Source: Faecalimonas sp.
GTDB taxonomy: Bacteria > Bacillota > Clostridia > Lachnospirales > Lachnospiraceae
Reading direction: 5' to 3'
Length of the DNA: 40,702 nt
NCBI GenBank assembly: GCA_029264305.1
Contig: JARICA010000011.1
Coordinates: 1-40,702, forward strand
Shown: positions 1 through 8,617 of the stretch, in pieces
How positions within the stretch are numbered: position 1 is the first letter of the stretch
How the letters are laid out: each line of letters opens with the position of its first letter
The notes under the pieces: generated by a model
What the model was told of the DNA's origin: nothing
Seen by the model: the letters and a program-made list of their open reading frames with translations, nothing else
Databases searched by the model: none
Program-made: the position numbers and the translations under genes

Positions 1-449
1 GATTAGATATGTATGACTCAGTTCCACCTTTTTCTACATTTGGTAAAAACTATACACGTCGTTTTAAAGATACAGATTTATTTGAACAAATCTTTGGACA
101 TATATTAGAGCAGTGCATGAAATATAAACTTGTTGATACATCAACCATTTTTATAGATGCTACACATGTTAAAGCTGTAGCTAATAGCAAAAAAATGCGA
201 AAACCAAAAAAGCAAGTGTTACTGATCCAGAAAGTGGATGGTTTCAGATATACTCAGTATAAAGGAAAAGCGCTAATGAACATGAAAGCAGTGCTTACAT
301 TTGCATGCATGAATTTAAAGAAGTTAGCAAAAATGATGAATAGAATGGACTTGAATAGTCAGTTTTTATTCAATGTTAAAAGTTTGTATGTGCAATTTTT
401 CAAAAAACTAAAAATTTATCCCCCAAAAGAAAAGTGGTGTTGGAGCTAA
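1..449 (+). pseudogene. IS1182-family transposase remnant
   Basis: The reading frame is open at the left window edge and begins in the middle of a DDE transposase. The early part, VPPFSTFGKNYTRRF followed by DLFEQIF and later FIDATHVKA, is typical of the N-terminal half of IS1182-type transposases. Around 213-230 the family motif TDPESGWF is present only in a neighbouring frame, so there is a frameshift. The text then jumps to the C-terminal motif LTFACMNLKKLAKM at about 290-335, which in intact members lies some 200 residues further on, so the catalytic middle is deleted. The protein is therefore not functional. It is followed by two hairpins and the convergent HAD phosphatase gene. Family assignment is from motif memory; the deletion and the frameshift are seen in the sequence. 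Confidence 0.8.
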
Positions 450-462
450 CGCTCCAACACCA
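435..462. repeat. 12-bp stem-loop at the end of the IS remnant
   Basis: A perfect inverted repeat, 435-446 against 451-462, encloses the 4-nt loop TAAC and overlaps the last codons of the transposase remnant. It may be an old transposon terminator or a terminal structure. There is no T-tract on the plus strand, and only a loosely T-rich run on the minus strand. Confidence 0.6.
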
Positions 463-479
463 ACTTTGTCTACGCTCTG

Positions 480-508
480 AATGGAGGAGATATCATATCT
501 CCTCCATT
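480..508. terminator. Convergent hairpin downstream of the HAD gene
   Basis: A perfect 14-bp inverted repeat (480-493 with 495-508) lies 5 bp past the stop codon of the minus-strand HAD phosphatase gene and between two convergent units. It could end transcription in both directions. It lacks a clear T-tract, so intrinsic termination is only likely. Confidence 0.5.
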
Positions 509-512
509 AGTA

Positions 513-1319
513 TTATCTCATAAATTCGTTAATAACATGCAAAATTCCATCTGCATCATTAGATTTTGTAATATAGTCAGCGCTCTCTTTTACAAGAGGT
601 TGAGCATTTTCCATGGCAACACCAAGTCCAGCATATTCAATCATTGTCAAATCATTGTAACCGTCTCCACAACAAATCATAGAATCGGCAGTAAGACCGA
701 TACTGTTTAGCAATTTTTGTAGAGAATGGGCTTTATCTATACGTTGTGGCATGATTTCTAAGAAAAAAGGCTCTGATAAATAAATATTTAATTGAGAGTG
801 AAAATGTGATTTCACTGTTTCTAAAGCTTTTGCCACTATTTCGTTGTTACCGGTTCCAAGTAATTTGTTTACCGGAAAAGTCACTTCTGATAAAAAATTT
901 GTCGTCTGTCGAATAGGCATTTTATTGATGTTAGACTCCAATTCAGTGAATTGGTTTGTTTTTATACCTGATAAAATATGAGAATCTGTATAAGTAAGTA
1001 AATCCATGTCGTAACCTTTGAGTATTTCATAAATAGGCTGTATAGTTTCGACAGGAATTGTCCGGTTGTACAGAATTTTTTTGCTACGACAATCGATAAT
1101 TTTAGCTCCGTTAAAGGATAAAATATAACTACCGTATTTTTCCAATTGTAGTTCTTTTGCCAGTGGCAAAATGCCGGGGGTTGGGCGGCCAGAGGCAAGA
1201 ACAACTTTTTTTCCTTTTTCTTGAATATCAATTAAAGCTTGTTTTGTTGGCTCTGTAATTTCTTTTTTTGAATTTGTTAATGTTCCGTCTAAATCTAGAA
1301 CAAGAATCTGATAGTCCAT
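513..1319 (-). CDS. Cof-type HAD-superfamily phosphatase
   Basis: This is a 268-residue HAD hydrolase of the Cof/YidA type, predicted to dephosphorylate small phosphorylated metabolites or sugar phosphates in the cytoplasm. Motif I is LDLDGTLT near the N-terminus, with D9 as the expected nucleophile and D11 as the acid/base. Motif II/III is represented by VLASGRP and the lysine after the cap, and motif IV is GDGYNDLTM near the C-terminus. The region between them is the C2-type cap. It starts with ATG after TAGGAGAAATT and lies 8 bp downstream of murF, so it is the last gene of the pncB-ddl-murF unit. The substrate cannot be read from the sequence. Confidence 0.9.
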   Translation of the reverse strand: MDYQILVLDLDGTLTNSKKEITEPTKQALIDIQEKGKKVVLASGRPTPGILPLAKELQLEKYGSYILSFNGAKIIDCRSKKILYNRTIPVETIQPIYEILKGYDMDLLTYTDSHILSGIKTNQFTELESNINKMPIRQTTNFLSEVTFPVNKLLGTGNNEIVAKALETVKSHFHSQLNIYLSEPFFLEIMPQRIDKAHSLQKLLNSIGLTADSMICCGDGYNDLTMIEYAGLGVAMENAQPLVKESADYITKSNDADGILHVINEFMR

Positions 1320-1327
1320 AATTTCTC

Positions 1328-2701
1328 CTAGTATAATTTTTGTAAAGCGTCTACAATTTTAGGAAAATCCATACTGTGAGAAGCTTTTACTAATATGGTG
1401 TCATCTTTTTTTACGATGCTATGTAATTGTGAAAGAAATTCTTCTTTTGTTGCAAAATAAAGCACTTCACTGTTGGAAGGAACAGATTTTGCACCATGAA
1501 CAAATTCTTGCGCAAGTGTTCCGATACAACAAATTAGATCAATTCCTTTTTGGGAAGCATATGCGCCAACACCATAATGCAAGGCCTTTTCATCTTCACC
1601 AAGTTCACCCATATCACCTAAAATAGCAACTTTACGTCCGAGGCCGTTTGAAAGAACGTCTAAAGAGGCTTTCATAGATACAGGATTAGCATTATAACAA
1701 TCGTCAATAATAAGAAGATTATCTGTTTCAATTAAATTGTTTCTTCCGGAAACAGGTAGAAGACTTTCAATTCCTTTTTGAATTTCTGTAGTTGTTAACC
1801 CAAGAGAATATCCTACACATGCGCCAGCAAGGGCGTTGTAAACCATGTGTTTCCCAGGAAGATGAATAGTTGCTTCTACCGTTCCATTTGGAAGGTGTAA
1901 TGTACATGAAGTTCCTTTTAAGCCAAGAGACTGTATGTTGTCGGCATAATAAGAATGTTGTTCTGCCAAACCAAAAAATACAGGGTTAACTCCATGTACA
2001 TTTTCAACTGTAATTAATTTATCATCATCACCATTTAAGAAAATTTGTCCACCATCACGCATAAAATCAAACATTTCTGTTTTGGCACGAAGAACACCGT
2101 CACGATCGATTAAATTTTCTAAATGACAAATACCAATATTTGTAATTACACAGATATCTGGACGAGCAACTTTTGCAAGGCGATGCATTTCTCCAAATTC
2201 ATTGATTCCCATTTCCAAAACAGCAACTTCGTGTTCTTTACGAATATTAAAAATAGTTAGAGGAAGACCGATTTCGTTATTGAAATTTCCTTCTGTTTTT
2301 AAAACCGAATATTTTTGCTCGAGCACAGAAGCAATCATTTCTTTTGTACTTGTTTTACCTACACTACCAGTAATTCCAACTACTTTAATATCAAGGGCAA
2401 GTCGATAGTATTCAGCAATATCTTTTAATGCCTGTTCACAAGATTCGACTAAAATATAAGAAAAAGGAACATTGCCTAAATCTTTTTCTGATAAAGCACA
2501 TAGAGCACCATTTTCCATAACTTGTGGAATGAAATTATGTCCATCTACTCTTGCACCTTTTATAGCAATAAAGAGGAAATCTTTTTCAACTTTACGGCTG
2601 TCAATAGCAACTCCGTTTACTTCTAAAGAAAGTTTGTTTTTATCTCCGAAATATGTACCGCCACAGGCTGTAGCAATTTCTTGTAAAGACATATATTTCA
2701 T
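1328..2701 (-). CDS. murF: UDP-N-acetylmuramoyl-tripeptide--D-alanyl-D-alanine ligase
   Basis: MurF adds the D-Ala-D-Ala dipeptide to UDP-MurNAc-tripeptide, the last cytoplasmic step of the peptidoglycan precursor, using ATP. The 457-residue length fits the family. The Mur ligase ATP loop GITGSVGKTSTK is at residues 109-120, followed by EGNFNNEIGLPLT and the C-terminal domain with the ILGDMGELG motif. I chose the ATG at 2701 because GAAAGGAG lies just upstream and the protein then begins MKYMSLQEIA. An upstream in-frame ATG at 2758 would extend into ddl and has no ribosome site. The gene follows ddl by 14 bp, so the two enzymes that make and use D-Ala-D-Ala are co-transcribed. Confidence 0.95.
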   Translation of the reverse strand: MKYMSLQEIATACGGTYFGDKNKLSLEVNGVAIDSRKVEKDFLFIAIKGARVDGHNFIPQVMENGALCALSEKDLGNVPFSYILVESCEQALKDIAEYYRLALDIKVVGITGSVGKTSTKEMIASVLEQKYSVLKTEGNFNNEIGLPLTIFNIRKEHEVAVLEMGINEFGEMHRLAKVARPDICVITNIGICHLENLIDRDGVLRAKTEMFDFMRDGGQIFLNGDDDKLITVENVHGVNPVFFGLAEQHSYYADNIQSLGLKGTSCTLHLPNGTVEATIHLPGKHMVYNALAGACVGYSLGLTTTEIQKGIESLLPVSGRNNLIETDNLLIIDDCYNANPVSMKASLDVLSNGLGRKVAILGDMGELGEDEKALHYGVGAYASQKGIDLICCIGTLAQEFVHGAKSVPSNSEVLYFATKEEFLSQLHSIVKKDDTILVKASHSMDFPKIVDALQKLY

Positions 2702-2715
2702 AGATAGACTCCTTT

Positions 2716-3768
2716 CTAGTTGTATTTTTCCAATGATTTTTGAATAATAAGTTCGCAAAGATCTCCATAAGAAATACCAGCAGCTTGAGCTTCTTTTGGT
2801 AAAAGACTTGCAGAAGTCATTCCAGGAAGACTATTTACTTCAAGACAATATATTTCTCCGTCTTCTGTTAAAAGGAAATCTGCACGGGAATAAACGTCTA
2901 ATTTTAAGGCAGAAAAAGCTCTTTCAGTTGCTTCCTGCATTCTTTTAGCAACCGTGTCATCAATATGTGCAGGACAGATTTCTTCTGTGCAATCTGCTTG
3001 ATATTTATTTTTGTAATCGAAGAAATTTGATTTTGGAATAATTTCAATTACTGGAAGTGCTTTTCCATCGATAATTCCTACAGCAAACTCACGTCCTTTG
3101 ATATATGGTTCGATAATAATTTCATCTTCATATTTAAAAGATTCCTCAACAGCAGTTTTATATTCTGCATCTGTTTGTGGAATGTATACCCCAATACTTG
3201 ATCCACCTGAACAAGGTTTTACAACAACTGGAAGAGAGAGACCTAGCTCGCAAAGAGATTTATTTTTATTCTCTTTTTTCAACCATGTTCCAGAAGGAGT
3301 AGGAACACCAGACATTTTGAAAATCTGCTTTGTGATTCCTTTATCCATTGCTAATGCACTTCCAAGAGAGTTAGGTCCAGTATACTTTATACCAAGGATA
3401 TCAAAAGTTGCTTGTAATTTTCCGTTTTCACCTATATCGCCATGTAAGCCCATAAATACAATATCTGCCATACGACAAAGTTCTATAACATTTGGTCCTA
3501 ATAATGATGGAGATTGGTCTGGTCTAGAGGCTTTGATTGCCTGTAAGTCAGGTTCGGTTGTTTTGATACCTTCAGCGATTTCAAGGCCACTGTTTTCTAA
3601 AGTAAATACTTCTTCTAATTTATCGGAATCATATTCTAATCCCATAAACGCATCTAAAAGGAACACGTCGTGTCCTCTTTCTTTTAATGTACGGCAGATT
3701 CCTGCTCCAGAAGAAAGAGAAACATCTCTTTCTGTACTAAGTCCGCCTGCTAATACGATGATTTTCAT
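2716..3768 (-). CDS. ddl: D-alanine--D-alanine ligase
   Basis: Ddl joins two D-alanines with ATP to supply the dipeptide that MurF attaches to the wall precursor. The protein has 350 residues. The N-terminal domain carries GGLSTERDVSLSSG, the ATP-grasp part carries VVKPCSGGSSIGVY, and the metal/substrate motif LEVNSLPGMT is near the C-terminus. The start at 3768 is preceded by AAAGGAGATTACACT. It sits between pncB (13 bp upstream) and murF (14 bp downstream) in one minus-strand operon. Nothing suggests a D-lactate-specific (vancomycin resistance) ligase, but I did not assess the substrate-determining residues in detail. Confidence 0.95.
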   Translation of the reverse strand: MKIIVLAGGLSTERDVSLSSGAGICRTLKERGHDVFLLDAFMGLEYDSDKLEEVFTLENSGLEIAEGIKTTEPDLQAIKASRPDQSPSLLGPNVIELCRMADIVFMGLHGDIGENGKLQATFDILGIKYTGPNSLGSALAMDKGITKQIFKMSGVPTPSGTWLKKENKNKSLCELGLSLPVVVKPCSGGSSIGVYIPQTDAEYKTAVEESFKYEDEIIIEPYIKGREFAVGIIDGKALPVIEIIPKSNFFDYKNKYQADCTEEICPAHIDDTVAKRMQEATERAFSALKLDVYSRADFLLTEDGEIYCLEVNSLPGMTSASLLPKEAQAAGISYGDLCELIIQKSLEKYN

Positions 3769-3781
3769 AGTGTAATCTCCT

Positions 3782-5239
3782 TTATTGCTCTTTTAAACTC
3801 ATTTGATTTAATAAATCTTTTTTCACTGTATATAATTTTTCTGATAAATCCACATAAACGCGATGTGGATAGAAAAGACGTTTGGTTTCATCCCAAAGGG
3901 TTTCTTTTTCTTTGCGACAATAGTCAGCAATTTCAATAACAGATGGTGTGTCGTATACACAAGCACCATTAATAAAAATAGGTTTTAACAATTCGCGTAC
4001 TTCATAGGTACCACCTTTTAATAATGTTTTCTTCCATGTATCTACAGGATCAAAGAGAAGTAAGTCTTCTTGGCAGTCAATTACTTCATCTGCAAAACAG
4101 ATTAGATCTGCCTTGATTTTTCCAGTTTCTTTTTCATAAATTCGGAAAATAGTTTTATTTCCAGGATTTGTGATTTTCTCTGTATTTTCTGAAAGTTTGA
4201 TTTTAGGAATAAATTCACCGTCTTTATTACAAATGGCGGCAAGTTTGTAAACTCCACCAAAAGATGGGCAATCTTTTGAAGTAATGAGATGTGTTCCAAC
4301 ACCCCATGAGGTGATTGTTGCACCTTGCATTTTCAAATCATGAATTAAATATTCGTCTAAGTCATTGGAAGCAGAAATATAAGCGTCCTCAAAACCGGCA
4401 TTATCCAACATTTTTCTTGCCTTTTTAGAAAGGTAGGCAAGATCACCGCTATCTAGACGAATTCCATAATTTTTCAATTCTATACCAGATTCACGCATTT
4501 CCTTAAACACACGAATAGCATTTGGAACACCAGATTTCAATGTATCGTAAGTGTCTACAAGAAGACAGCATGTGTTTGGATAAAGATCCGCATATTTCTT
4601 AAATGCAGTATATTCATCAGGAAAACTCATAATCCAACTGTGTGCATGAGTTCCACTAATAGCTACGCCAAACTCTTTACCAGCAAGAACATTTGATGTA
4701 GCAGAACAACCTCCAATCATTGCAGCTCTTGCACCATAAAGTCCAGCATCAGGGCCTTGCGCACGTCTTAGGCCAAACTCAAGAACTCGGTCAGTCCCAG
4801 CAGCAAAAGCCACACGGGCAGTTTTTGTTGCAATAAGAGACTGATGGTTAATAATATTTAAGATAGCTGTTTCAACCAATTGTGCCTCCATGATTGGTGC
4901 AATTACTTTGATTAATGGTTCTTTTGGGAAAATGACAGTTCCTTCTGGAATGGCATAGATATTCCCGCTAAAATGAAATCCACTTAGATAATGTAAGAAG
5001 TCCTCGCTGAATATATTTAAACTACGGAGATATTCTACATCTTCATAAGAAAAATTCAAGTCTTTGATATATTCGATTACTTGTTCAAGTCCAGCGGCAA
5101 TAGAGTATCCGTTGTTGCATGGGTTTGAACGGAAAAACATATCAAAAACAACAACGTCATTCGCCCCGCTCTCGAAATATCCTTGCATCATTGTTAATTC
5201 ATATAAATCAGTTAATAGGGTAAGGTTTCTTGTATTCAT
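3782..5239 (-). CDS. pncB: Nicotinate phosphoribosyltransferase
   Basis: This enzyme converts nicotinate and PRPP to nicotinate mononucleotide in the Preiss-Handler NAD salvage pathway, coupled to ATP hydrolysis. The 485-residue protein starts MNTRNLTLLTDLYELTMMQG, the hallmark of the long NAPRTase group. It has GTHAHSW, with the histidine that is phosphorylated in the family, and the PRPP-binding part around GIRLDSGDLAYLS. The start follows AAAAGGAAGAAAA. It is the first gene of the pncB-ddl-murF-HAD operon and has its own predicted promoter at 5309-5337. The link between NAD salvage and wall synthesis is by position only. Confidence 0.95.
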   Translation of the reverse strand: MNTRNLTLLTDLYELTMMQGYFESGANDVVVFDMFFRSNPCNNGYSIAAGLEQVIEYIKDLNFSYEDVEYLRSLNIFSEDFLHYLSGFHFSGNIYAIPEGTVIFPKEPLIKVIAPIMEAQLVETAILNIINHQSLIATKTARVAFAAGTDRVLEFGLRRAQGPDAGLYGARAAMIGGCSATSNVLAGKEFGVAISGTHAHSWIMSFPDEYTAFKKYADLYPNTCCLLVDTYDTLKSGVPNAIRVFKEMRESGIELKNYGIRLDSGDLAYLSKKARKMLDNAGFEDAYISASNDLDEYLIHDLKMQGATITSWGVGTHLITSKDCPSFGGVYKLAAICNKDGEFIPKIKLSENTEKITNPGNKTIFRIYEKETGKIKADLICFADEVIDCQEDLLLFDPVDTWKKTLLKGGTYEVRELLKPIFINGACVYDTPSVIEIADYCRKEKETLWDETKRLFYPHRVYVDLSEKLYTVKKDLLNQMSLKEQ

Positions 5240-5308
5240 TTTTTCTTCCTTTTACCTTCAATCTTATTTTTACAAGTTATTCTATGTATGACAAAGCATA
5301 CTTGTTTT

Positions 5309-5337
5309 ATTATACCATTAAATAAGTAAAAATGTAA
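5309..5337 (-). promoter_or_regulatory. Predicted sigma-A promoter of pncB operon
   Basis: Read on the minus strand there is TTACAT, 17 bp, then a perfect TATAAT (plus-strand positions 5332-5337 and 5309-5314). It lies 70-100 bp upstream of pncB. The -35 box is weak. Confidence 0.55.
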
Positions 5338-5348
5338 TGTTAAATAAA

Positions 5349-5379
5349 AAAATGCAATACGATGATTGTATTGCATTTT
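5349..5379 (-). terminator. Rho-independent terminator after the small membrane protein gene
   Basis: A perfect 12-bp stem (5349-5360 with 5368-5379) has a 7-nt loop and, on the minus strand, runs into TTTTTTTATTT. It sits 12 bp past the stop codon of the 5392-5757 gene and ends the malQ-side transcription unit before the pncB promoter. Confidence 0.9.
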
Positions 5380-5391
5380 AAAGATAAAGAC

Positions 5392-5757
5392 TTATCGTGC
5401 GTGGAAGTGACCCGTTTGTAAGCCTACATAAAACAAATATGAAATTGTAGAAAAGAAAATCATAAATAGAGAAAATAAAGCAAAAATCAATAAGGTTCCA
5501 GAACCAAATAATATATTAGAAGTTTCTTTCCCTTTTTCCGCTAAGATACGTTTGAGTATCGGTAAAAGAAAAGAAATAGCTATACAGATAAACCATAGGA
5601 TGTAAAATGCGGATAGAATAAATAAAGGAATAGAATCTGTATTAATGAACGATATAGGTAATAATGATAAACCAGATAATGTTGAAAAAATCAAACAAAG
5701 TGTTAGTGCTACATATAAAATAGCTGAAGTTGTTTTTAGATATTTACGTTGTTTCAT
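5392..5757 (-). CDS. Small integral membrane protein of unknown function
   Basis: This 121-residue protein is not recognised. It has three or four hydrophobic stretches: about residues 11-30, 42-64, 81-104 and possibly the region before the C-terminal GLQTGHFHAR. A positively charged loop with KRILAEKGKE lies in the middle, which by the positive-inside rule would face the cytoplasm. The ATG at 5757 follows TAGGAGGGATAAA, a strong ribosome site. It has its own extended -10 promoter at 5785-5813 and its own terminator, so it may be a single-gene unit downstream of plsC. No function is proposed. Confidence 0.7.
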   Translation of the reverse strand: MKQRKYLKTTSAILYVALTLCLIFSTLSGLSLLPISFINTDSIPLFILSAFYILWFICIAISFLLPILKRILAEKGKETSNILFGSGTLLIFALFSLFMIFFSTISYLFYVGLQTGHFHAR

Positions 5758-5784
5758 TTTATCCCTCCTATTCTTGATTTTTGA

Positions 5785-5813
5785 ATTATATCATAGTTGC
5801 ATGATTTATGTAA
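5785..5813 (-). promoter_or_regulatory. Extended -10 promoter of the small membrane protein gene
   Basis: On the minus strand there is TTACAT, 17 bp, TATAAT, with TG one base before the -10 box (TGATATAAT). Positions are 5808-5813 (-35) and 5785-5790 (-10). The same TTACAT/TATAAT pair precedes pncB. Confidence 0.6.
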
Positions 5814-5815
5814 TG

Positions 5816-6550
5816 CTACAATAACATAGCATTTTTTTGGATTGTTTCTTGTATAATATTTTGGCAATATGCTCCGAAATGTTTTTGATCTTCTTTTTCT
5901 AAAGACTTGTAGTCAATTGGTTTTCCGTATTCAAGGATAACGTGTGTTTTTTTGATTTTGGGGAATTGGTTTTCAAAAATTGCAGCAGTATTATTCATGG
6001 AAATCGGAATTACTGGGCACCCAGTCTTTGTGGCTATTTTTAACGCACCATCTTTAAATGGAAGGATGCTTAATTCTTCTCCTTTGTTTCTTGTTCCCTC
6101 AGGGAAAATACAGATGGAAATACCCTGTTTTACATAATCAATAGCAGTAAGAATTGTTTTTAATCCTTCTTTTGGATTATCACGATCAAGAAATAGACAA
6201 TAAAGATTCTTCATCCAGTTTCTTAAAAGTGGGAATTTTAACATTTCTTTTTTGGCTACATATCCTGTTAAACGTTTACAGCGAGAATAGGTTAATAATA
6301 TATCGAAAAAGCTTCTATGATTTCCAATAAAAAGTACTGGTTCGTCAGGAATATTTTCTTCTCCGATTACAGTTACCTTAACTCCGGTAATCCAAAGAAT
6401 GAATTTAAAGGCACCTTGAACAATGCGAAGAGAACTAAAATCTTTGGCTTTTTGATTAAATTTACCAATAATCCATTCTACAATGAGAACAGGAATAAAG
6501 AGAACTAAAAATAAAATGACGGTTGTAGAAACCAATAAAAAACGTATCAT
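5816..6550 (-). CDS. plsC: 1-acyl-sn-glycerol-3-phosphate acyltransferase (PlsC family)
   Basis: PlsC-type enzymes transfer an acyl chain to lysophosphatidic acid at the membrane, making phosphatidic acid for phospholipid synthesis. The 244-residue protein starts with a hydrophobic anchor (about residues 2-25). It has the acyltransferase block NHRSFFDI (the NHx4D motif), later FPEGTRNKGE (the substrate-binding FPEGTR motif), and VIPISMNNT. The ATG at 6550 follows GAAAGGATTTACGTT. It begins 14 bp after malQ and is therefore likely co-transcribed with it. Many clostridia carry several PlsC paralogues, so it may be an accessory rather than the main LPA acyltransferase. Confidence 0.85.
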   Translation of the reverse strand: MIRFLLVSTTVILFLVLFIPVLIVEWIIGKFNQKAKDFSSLRIVQGAFKFILWITGVKVTVIGEENIPDEPVLFIGNHRSFFDILLTYSRCKRLTGYVAKKEMLKFPLLRNWMKNLYCLFLDRDNPKEGLKTILTAIDYVKQGISICIFPEGTRNKGEELSILPFKDGALKIATKTGCPVIPISMNNTAAIFENQFPKIKKTHVILEYGKPIDYKSLEKEDQKHFGAYCQNIIQETIQKNAMLL

Positions 6551-6564
6551 AACGTAAATCCTTT

Positions 6565-8091
6565 CTAATATCTTCCATATAAATGGGTTAATTCTAATAA
6601 TTTTTTAGCAAGTTCATCTGTCAACAGTTCTTTACGATAGCGCCAAGTCCAGTTGTCACTTGCTACACCAGGACAATTCATGCGACCAGATTCGCCGATA
6701 CCAAGAACGTCTTGTAAAGGAAAAACGGCATAAGCAGAAATTGTTCCAAGACAAGTTCGGATAAAATCAAAGTGAACAGAATTTCCATCTGTATTCATGT
6801 AACGACGTACTTTGTCACGCGATACCTCATTGGCTGTTTCGTACCAACCTTTTGTTGTGTTGTTATCATGAGTACCCGTATAACAGATACAGTTTGTTGT
6901 AGTAAATTGATGTGGAAGGAAACTACTTTCGGTTTCTGATTCAAAGGCAAATTGTAACACTTTCATTCCCGGAAAATGGAAACGATCACGTAGTCGTTCC
7001 ACTTCAGGTGTAATCACACCCAAATCTTCTGCGATAATTGGCAAATCTTTTCCAAGTGCTTTTTCTATAGCAAGGAAAAAGTCTTCTTTTGGTCCAGTTT
7101 TCCATTTGCCATTGACTGCTGTTTCTTCTCCATAAGGAACTGCCCAATATGCTTCAAATCCACGAAAATGATCGATTCGCAAATAATCAGAAAGTCCGAG
7201 TTGATTTTGCACACGGGAAATCCACCATTGAAATCCTGTTTTTTTATGTGCATCCCAGTTATATAGAGGATTCCCCCAAAGTTGTCCTGTCTCTGAAAAA
7301 TAATCAGGGGGAACTCCAGCAACTTCAGTTGGAAATCCTTTGCTGTCTAATTGAAATAATTCTTGATTCGACCAAACATCAGCACTATCTAGAGAAACAA
7401 AAATGGGAATATCTCCGATAATCTTTATTTCTTTTTTATTGGCGTATTCCTTTAATGCATACCATTCTTTGAAGAAAACAAATTGTACAAAACGGTGATA
7501 GTTAATTTCTTTTTCAAGAGTAGTTTCTAATTTTGTTAAAAAGAATTTCGAAGGAGAACGATAATCTTCTCCCCAGTCAAGCCAGCACTGTCCGTTGTGA
7601 ACTTCTTTACAAGCCATGAAAAGTGCGTAATCATCAAGCCAAAAACGATTACTTTTGTAAAAAGAGTCGTATTCTTCCAACAACATTTTATCTGCAGTAC
7701 AACGATAGTTTGTATAAGCTTGGTGTAAAATTTCTGTTTTCCATAAAATAACATCACCATAATTCACTTTATCAACGTTATTACAAGGACAATTTACTAA
7801 ATCTTCTTCTGTTAAAAGTCCAAGTTCTTTTAAATGATCTGGACTAATTAACAATGGTTGTCCTGCAAAAGCTGAGAAACTTTGATACGGAGAATCTCCG
7901 AATCCGGTTGGCCCAAGTGGAAGTGTTTGCCAAAGATGTTGACCTGATTTCTCTAAAAAATCTATAAAATGATATGCTTCTTCACCTAAATCTCCTATAC
8001 CATAAGGGGAAGGAAGCGAAGTAGGATGCAATAAAATTCCAGATATACGTGAAGGTGGTTCATATGCTTTTTCCGCTGTTTTAAAAATCAT
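6565..8091 (-). CDS. malQ: 4-alpha-glucanotransferase (amylomaltase)
   Basis: MalQ moves maltosyl or longer glucan segments between malto-oligosaccharides in the cytoplasm (GH77). The 508-residue length is typical. Visible motifs are GILLHPTSLPSPYGIGDLG near the start, IGDIPIFVSLDSADVW, YLRIDHFRGFEAYW with the catalytic nucleophile aspartate, IAEDLGVITPEV with the acid/base glutamate, and YTGTHDNNTTKGW. The ATG at 8091 follows GAAAGGAATCGACT. It has a predicted promoter at 8129-8157 and leads into plsC. It points to use or turnover of starch or glycogen by the host. Confidence 0.95.
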   Translation of the reverse strand: MIFKTAEKAYEPPSRISGILLHPTSLPSPYGIGDLGEEAYHFIDFLEKSGQHLWQTLPLGPTGFGDSPYQSFSAFAGQPLLISPDHLKELGLLTEEDLVNCPCNNVDKVNYGDVILWKTEILHQAYTNYRCTADKMLLEEYDSFYKSNRFWLDDYALFMACKEVHNGQCWLDWGEDYRSPSKFFLTKLETTLEKEINYHRFVQFVFFKEWYALKEYANKKEIKIIGDIPIFVSLDSADVWSNQELFQLDSKGFPTEVAGVPPDYFSETGQLWGNPLYNWDAHKKTGFQWWISRVQNQLGLSDYLRIDHFRGFEAYWAVPYGEETAVNGKWKTGPKEDFFLAIEKALGKDLPIIAEDLGVITPEVERLRDRFHFPGMKVLQFAFESETESSFLPHQFTTTNCICYTGTHDNNTTKGWYETANEVSRDKVRRYMNTDGNSVHFDFIRTCLGTISAYAVFPLQDVLGIGESGRMNCPGVASDNWTWRYRKELLTDELAKKLLELTHLYGRY

Positions 8092-8128
8092 AGTCGATTC
8101 CTTTCTATGCTTTTATGTGTTAAAGAAT

Positions 8129-8157
8129 ATTATACTAGAGGGCACATAAAAAGACAA
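8129..8157 (-). promoter_or_regulatory. Predicted sigma-A promoter of malQ
   Basis: On the minus strand there is TTGTCT (8152-8157), 17 bp, then TATAAT (8129-8134), about 40 bp upstream of the malQ start. It lies in the divergent gap with the 8200 gene. Confidence 0.7.
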
Positions 8158-8199
8158 GAAAGATAATAAGATATAGAGAGAACGCAAGGAGAGAAGCGG

Positions 8200-8607
8200 A
8201 TGAAAAAAGTATTTTTTGGTTTCATCTGTATCTGTATATTCCTTTCATTTACAGGTTGCTGCATACATAAAAGTCAGAGAGAAAATGGAAAGGAAATAAA
8301 ATTTACTGTTGTAAAAGAAGAAATGATACCGAAAGAATTAAAAACAAAAATAGAGAGGGAAAAAGAAAAGGCATTTAGACTTACATATGAAGATGATGGA
8401 TTTTTGTATATTGCACAAGGGTATGGGGAAAAACAAACTACTGGCTATAGTGTAAAAGTAAAAAAATGTGAGGAAACAGAAAAAGAAATTTATTTTCACA
8501 CGAATTTAATTGGACCATCCAAAAAAGAAAAAGTAATAAAAAAGGCAAACAATCCGTATATAGTTGTTCAACTGCAGGTTTCTGGAAAAACGGTTATATT
8601 TGAATAG
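8200..8607 (+). CDS. PrcB-like C-terminal domain lipoprotein
   Basis: This 135-residue protein has a lysine start, a hydrophobic signal and a lipobox-like FTGC with the cysteine at residue 20, so it is probably lipid-anchored outside the membrane. After a charged linker, the part from about residue 60 (FRLTYEDDGFLYIAQGYGEK, then TGYSVKVKK and NLIGPS) resembles the PrcB C-terminal domain, named after a stabilising subunit of a treponemal protease complex. The ATG follows AAGGAGAGAAGCGG. It ends 10 bp before sipL, so the two genes are likely co-transcribed. That suggests, without proof, expression in the sporulating mother cell or a shared envelope role. Confidence 0.65.
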   Translation: MKKVFFGFICICIFLSFTGCCIHKSQRENGKEIKFTVVKEEMIPKELKTKIEREKEKAFRLTYEDDGFLYIAQGYGEKQTTGYSVKVKKCEETEKEIYFHTNLIGPSKKEKVIKKANNPYIVVQLQVSGKTVIFE

Positions 8608-8617
8608 GAGGGATTTT

